A stretch of DNA of 14,808 bases from a bacterium UBP1_UBA4783. GTDB lineage: Bacteria > Krumholzibacteriota > Krumholzibacteriia > Krumholzibacteriales > Krumholzibacteriaceae. Positions 12,717 to 14,808 of the stretch are shown in pieces. A model generated the notes under the pieces. The model searched no databases. It saw only the letters and a list, made by a program, of their open reading frames with translations, and was not told the origin of the DNA. How positions within the stretch are numbered: position 1 is the stretch's first letter; each line of letters opens with the position of its first letter. The stretch covers positions 1 through 14,808 of the forward strand of contig DHHB01000023.1 in assembly GCA_002403075.1 (NCBI GenBank). Direction: 5' to 3'. The position numbers and the translations under genes are program-made.

Positions 12717-12935
12717 ATGGCGAAGCAGAAAGGAATCGCGGTCGAGGGAACGGTCGTCGAAGCGTTGCCGAACGCGATGTTCCGGGTCGAGCTCGAGAAC
12801 AAGCACGTCGTTCTCGCGCACGTCTCGGGAAAGATGAGGATGCACTTCATCCGCATCCTCCCGGGGGATCGGGTCGCGATCGAGCTCAGTCCGTACGATC
12901 TCGGGCGCGGACGGATCACGTACCGGTACAAATGA
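12717..12935 (+). CDS. infA: Translation initiation factor IF-1
   Basis: The product is a 72-residue IF-1, exactly the usual length, a single OB-fold that binds the 30S A site and promotes initiation with IF-2 and IF-3. Signatures are MAKQKGIAVEGTVVEALPNA at 1-20, FRVELENKH, the HVSGKMRMHFIRILPGDRV segment, and the end SPYDLGRGRITYRYK. The ATG at 12717 has only weak upstream purine runs (GGAAGGT at 12697-12703 and GAAAG nearer). The position between map and rpmJ is the common non-proteobacterial arrangement. Weak signals suggest lower or separately tuned expression, which is inference. Confidence 0.97.
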   Translation: MAKQKGIAVEGTVVEALPNAMFRVELENKHVVLAHVSGKMRMHFIRILPGDRVAIELSPYDLGRGRITYRYK

Positions 12936-12942
12936 CGGCAGC

Positions 12943-12966
12943 GGCCGGAGCGGCGGCATTCCGGCC
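12943..12966 (+). other. Stem-loop in the infA-rpmJ spacer
   Basis: GGCCGGA (12943-12949) pairs perfectly with TCCGGCC (12960-12966) around a 10-nt loop, 7 nt after the infA stop. The larger loop sets it apart from the triloop hairpins. There is no U-tract; the function is unknown. Confidence 0.5.
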
Positions 12967-12990
12967 CCGAACGGCAAAGGAAGAGACGAG

Positions 12991-13104
12991 ATGAAGGTTC
13001 GAAGCTCAATCAGGAAGATATGCCCTTACTGCAAGATCATCCGGCGGAAGGGAGTCCTCCGCGTGATCTGCAAGAATCCGAAGCACAAACAGCGCCAGGG
13101 CTGA
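12991..13104 (+). CDS. rpmJ: 50S ribosomal protein L36, zinc type
   Basis: This 37-residue product is L36, the smallest 50S protein, which helps organise 23S rRNA late in assembly. It begins MKVRSSIRKICPYCK and ends VICKNPKHKQRQG, the canonical form. The zinc ligands Cys11, Cys14, Cys27 and His32 are all present, so it is the zinc-binding (C+) type. The ATG at 12991 follows a purine run (AAAGGAA, 12976-12982). A 37-nt spacer without a strong hairpin leads to rpsM. Confidence 0.97.
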   Translation: MKVRSSIRKICPYCKIIRRKGVLRVICKNPKHKQRQG

Positions 13105-13141
13105 CGGGTGGGCCAACGGCGCGCGTGAAAGGAGTGTTTCC

Positions 13142-13531
13142 GTGGCGCGTATTTCCGGTGTCGATATACCCGACAACAAGCACATCGCGATCGCTCTGAC
13201 CTATATCTACGGGATCGGCCGCTCGACCGCCCGGAGCATCTGCGACAAGGCGAAGATTCCGCACAATACGAGAACGAGGGATCTCACCGAGGAGCAGACG
13301 GTCCGGCTGAGGGACATCATCGAGGACGATTACAAGATCGAAGGCGCCCTGCGGAGCGAGATGACGATGAATATCAAGCGGCTCATGGAGATCGGCTCGT
13401 ACCGCGGCATGCGGCACAAGATGGGATTGCCGGTCCATGGCCAGCGCACGCACACGAACGCCCGGACCCGCAAGGGACCGCGCAACCGTCCGGGGGCGAA
13501 GCGCAAAACGAAGCCGGGAGCCACGGCCTGA
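13142..13531 (+). CDS. rpsM: 30S ribosomal protein S13
   Basis: The product is a 129-residue S13, a 30S head protein that forms intersubunit bridges and touches P-site tRNA. Signatures are MARISGVDIPDNKHIAIALT at 1-20, YGIGRSTAR, and the C-terminal GSYRGMRHKMGLPVHGQRT followed by TNARTRKGPR. The motif that is often GLPVRGQRT has histidine in place of the arginine here, a variant that I believe occurs in other phyla. The basic tail ends in ATA. It starts at GTG 13142, with AAAGGAG just upstream. This is the first gene of the alpha cluster. Confidence 0.97.
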   Translation: MARISGVDIPDNKHIAIALTYIYGIGRSTARSICDKAKIPHNTRTRDLTEEQTVRLRDIIEDDYKIEGALRSEMTMNIKRLMEIGSYRGMRHKMGLPVHGQRTHTNARTRKGPRNRPGAKRKTKPGATA

Positions 13532-13532
13532 T

Positions 13533-13546
13533 CGTCCGCGCGGACG
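13533..13546 (+). other. Palindromic stem-loop in the rpsM-rpsK spacer
   Basis: CGTCCGCGCGGACG is a perfect 14-nt inverted repeat one base after the rpsM stop, folding to a 5-bp stem with a GCGC tetraloop. The remaining spacer leads to the strong rpsK ribosome-binding site. There is no U-tract. Confidence 0.45.
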
Positions 13547-13583
13547 CGCGGCACGGGAGAGAGCACGAACAGGAGGTTAGACG

Positions 13584-13970
13584 GTGGCGGGACCTCAGCG
13601 AGCGAAAAAGAAAACGAAAAAGGTGGACGCGTTCGGCGTCGTCCATATCCAGTCCACCTTCAACAACACGATCGTGAGCATCACGGATCGGGAAGGCAAG
13701 ATCATCACCTGGTCGAGCCCCGGACGGCTCGGCTACAAGGGCTCTCGCAAGAGCACGCCGTTCGCGGCGCAGCAGGCGGCCTCGACGGCCGCCCGCGAGG
13801 CGATGAGCCTCGGTGTGAAGAAGGTCGAGGCGTGGGTCAGGGGTCCGGGCCCGGGGCGCGAAGCGGCGATCCGTTCGCTGCGCGCGACGGGGCTCGAGGT
13901 ATCGGCGATCAAGGATTGCACCCCGATCCCCCACAACGGTTGCCGCGCGAAGAAGCGGAGACGCATCTAA
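13584..13970 (+). CDS. rpsK: 30S ribosomal protein S11
   Basis: The product is a 128-residue S11 on the 30S platform, near the mRNA exit and the Shine-Dalgarno helix. The N-terminal tail is short and basic (RAKKKTKKVD). The core has VVHIQSTFNNTIVSITD, YKGSRKSTPFAAQQA, GPGPGREAAIRSL and the C-terminal TPIPHNGCRAKKRRRI. The Asn-Gly in PHNGC is the site of isoaspartate formation reported for E. coli S11. It starts at GTG 13584, with AGGAGG at 13571-13576 and a 7-nt spacer. Length and order are standard. Confidence 0.97.
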   Translation: MAGPQRAKKKTKKVDAFGVVHIQSTFNNTIVSITDREGKIITWSSPGRLGYKGSRKSTPFAAQQAASTAAREAMSLGVKKVEAWVRGPGPGREAAIRSLRATGLEVSAIKDCTPIPHNGCRAKKRRRI

Positions 13971-13994
13971 CGACCGGCGGCGGAAACGGCTGAG

Positions 13995-14008
13995 GCCGCG
14001 GGCGCGGC
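13995..14008 (+). other. Short stem-loop in the rpsK-rpsD spacer
   Basis: GCCGC (13995-13999) pairs with GCGGC (14004-14008) around a GGGC tetraloop, 11 nt before the rpsD ribosome-binding site. The stem is short and could arise by chance in such GC-rich sequence. Confidence 0.35.
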
Positions 14009-14037
14009 GAGAGCGGTTCAAGGAGGTTTTTCGAGCG

Positions 14038-14667
14038 ATGGCGAGGTATCTGGAGTCCAAATGCAAGCTGTGCCGCAGGGACGGCGTGAAGCTCTTCCTC
14101 AAGGGCGACCGCTGCTATTCGGACAAGTGCGCGATCGAAAAGCGCAACTATCCGCCCGGCGAGCACGGACACGCGCGGTTCAGCCGCCGGAGCGGCTACC
14201 GGCTGCAGCTTCGGGAAAAGCAGAAGCTCCGCCGCATGTACATTCTGCTCGAGCGGCAGTTCCGCGGCTACTACGACCGCGCGGTCAAGATGAAGGGCGT
14301 CACGGGCGTCAACCTCCTGAAGCTCCTCGAGGCGCGGCTCGACAATATGGTGTTCCGCATGGGCTTCGCCCCGTCGCGGGAGACGGCCCGGCAGCTCGTG
14401 CTCCACAAGCATTTCGAAGTGAACGGCAAGCTCGTCGACCGGCCGAGCTTCCAGCTCCGTCCGGGCGACCGGGTGGCCGTGCGCGAGAGGAGCAGGAATC
14501 TCCTCGTCATCGAAGAGGCCTTGAAGAAATACGGAAGCCGGGGGACCGTGCCCTACGTGACGGTCGACGTCACGAAGCGGGAGGGCGTCTACGTCGAAGA
14601 GCCGACGCGCGACGTGATCCCGGTTCCGATCGAAGAAAACGTCATCGTGGAGCTCTACTCGAAATAA
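14038..14667 (+). CDS. rpsD: 30S ribosomal protein S4, zinc type
   Basis: The product is a 209-residue S4, a primary 16S rRNA-binding protein that starts 30S assembly and affects accuracy; in E. coli it also represses the alpha operon. The N-terminal part has Cys9, Cys12, Cys26 and Cys31 (CKLC and CYSDKC), the zinc-binding form. CAIEKRNYPPGEHG is typical. The S4 RNA-binding domain lies near 99-160, including RLDNMVFRMGFAPSRETARQ and HFEVNGKLVDRPSFQLRPGD. The ATG at 14038 follows a strong AAGGAGGT at 14020-14027. It ends in a run of acidic and hydrophobic residues and YSK, as usual. Confidence 0.97.
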   Translation: MARYLESKCKLCRRDGVKLFLKGDRCYSDKCAIEKRNYPPGEHGHARFSRRSGYRLQLREKQKLRRMYILLERQFRGYYDRAVKMKGVTGVNLLKLLEARLDNMVFRMGFAPSRETARQLVLHKHFEVNGKLVDRPSFQLRPGDRVAVRERSRNLLVIEEALKKYGSRGTVPYVTVDVTKREGVYVEEPTRDVIPVPIEENVIVELYSK

Positions 14668-14678
14668 GGGGACTCGAA

Positions 14679-14695
14679 GCGGCGGCAGCCGCCGC
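14679..14695 (+). other. Perfect stem-loop in the rpsD-rpoA spacer
   Basis: GCGGCGG (14679-14685) pairs perfectly with CCGCCGC (14689-14695) around a CAG triloop, 11 nt after the rpsD stop. The rest of the 79-nt spacer is GC-rich up to the rpoA ribosome-binding site. Without a U-tract, termination is unlikely. Partial attenuation or RNA processing ahead of rpoA is possible. Confidence 0.5.
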
Positions 14696-14746
14696 GGTGT
14701 GCCCGGCGGGGGTTCCGGTGCGGGCCGTGCAAGGAGGATTGCATAG

Positions 14747-14808
14747 ATGAAATGGCGTAACCTTCTCATGCCGAAGGAGATCGTTGCGGACGAGACCGTG
14801 GCGAGCCC
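14747..14808 (+). CDS. rpoA: RNA polymerase subunit alpha, N-terminus (partial)
   Basis: The frame from ATG 14747 runs open to the window end and encodes about 20 residues beginning MKWRNLLMPKEIVADE. That resembles the N-terminal strand of bacterial alpha subunits, and rpoA is the expected gene after rpsD. AAGGAGG at 14731-14737 with a 9-nt spacer is a strong ribosome-binding site. Alpha dimerises to nucleate RNA polymerase assembly and contacts regulators. Only the start is visible, so domain content cannot be checked. Confidence 0.9.
   Translation, partial: MKWRNLLMPKEIVADETVAS

Noticed and set aside
1958..14695. Spacer hairpins read as intrinsic terminators
   Set aside because: None is followed by a run of T residues, and essential genes of the same cluster follow each one.
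1..14808. Search for tRNA or rRNA genes, CRISPR arrays, insertion sequences or horizontally acquired islands
   Set aside because: None was seen. Genes are contiguous, on one strand, in canonical order and of uniform GC-rich composition.

Overview
The window is an almost gap-free bacterial ribosomal-protein superoperon (S10, spc and alpha clusters), all on the plus strand. It opens with the last codons of what is probably tuf (EF-Tu) and closes in the first 20 codons of rpoA. The sequence is strongly GC-rich, with G or C at most third codon positions, and about a third of the genes start with GTG or TTG. Gene content and order are bacterial. The adk-map-infA-rpmJ block after secY is widespread among bacteria but is not the E. 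coli arrangement. The exact lineage cannot be read from the sequence alone; a GC-rich bacterium from a little-cultured phylum is plausible but is only an impression.

Layout. 3-26: tuf tail. 53-5271: S10 cluster (rpsJ, rplC, rplD, rplW, rplB, rpsS, rplV, rpsC, rplP, rpmC, rpsQ). 5281-11245: spc cluster (rplN, rplX, rplE, rpsN, rpsH, rplF, rplR, rpsE, rpmD, rplO, secY). 11259-13104: adk, map, infA, rpmJ. 13142-14808: alpha cluster (rpsM, rpsK, rpsD, rpoA start). No gene of the standard order is missing, none is broken, and there is no mobile element, tRNA, rRNA or CRISPR array. No spacer exceeds 82 nt, so no stretch over 300 nt lacks a gene. I see no convincing internal promoter and no terminator with a U-tract, so one long transcript or a few nested ones is likely.

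The products work together as ribosome components plus helpers. SecY exports proteins, Map trims the initiator methionine, IF-1 acts in initiation, Adk balances adenylates, and RpoA nucleates RNA polymerase. The zinc-binding forms of S14, L24, L36 and S4 are all present, as is a Cys4-lid adenylate kinase.

The unusual parts are modest. Every spacer of 50 nt or more (11 of 11) contains a GC-rich stem-loop, usually with a 3-4 nt loop and never with a U-tract. The rplX-rplE spacer adds a short purine-rich tandem repeat. L18 carries a Lys/Gly/Glu-rich insertion of about 30 residues, S5 an Arg/Asp/Gly-rich N-terminal extension of about 60, and L30 a C-terminal tail of about 28. I see no evidence of a wholly new system; the spacer hairpins are the best candidate for undescribed structure.
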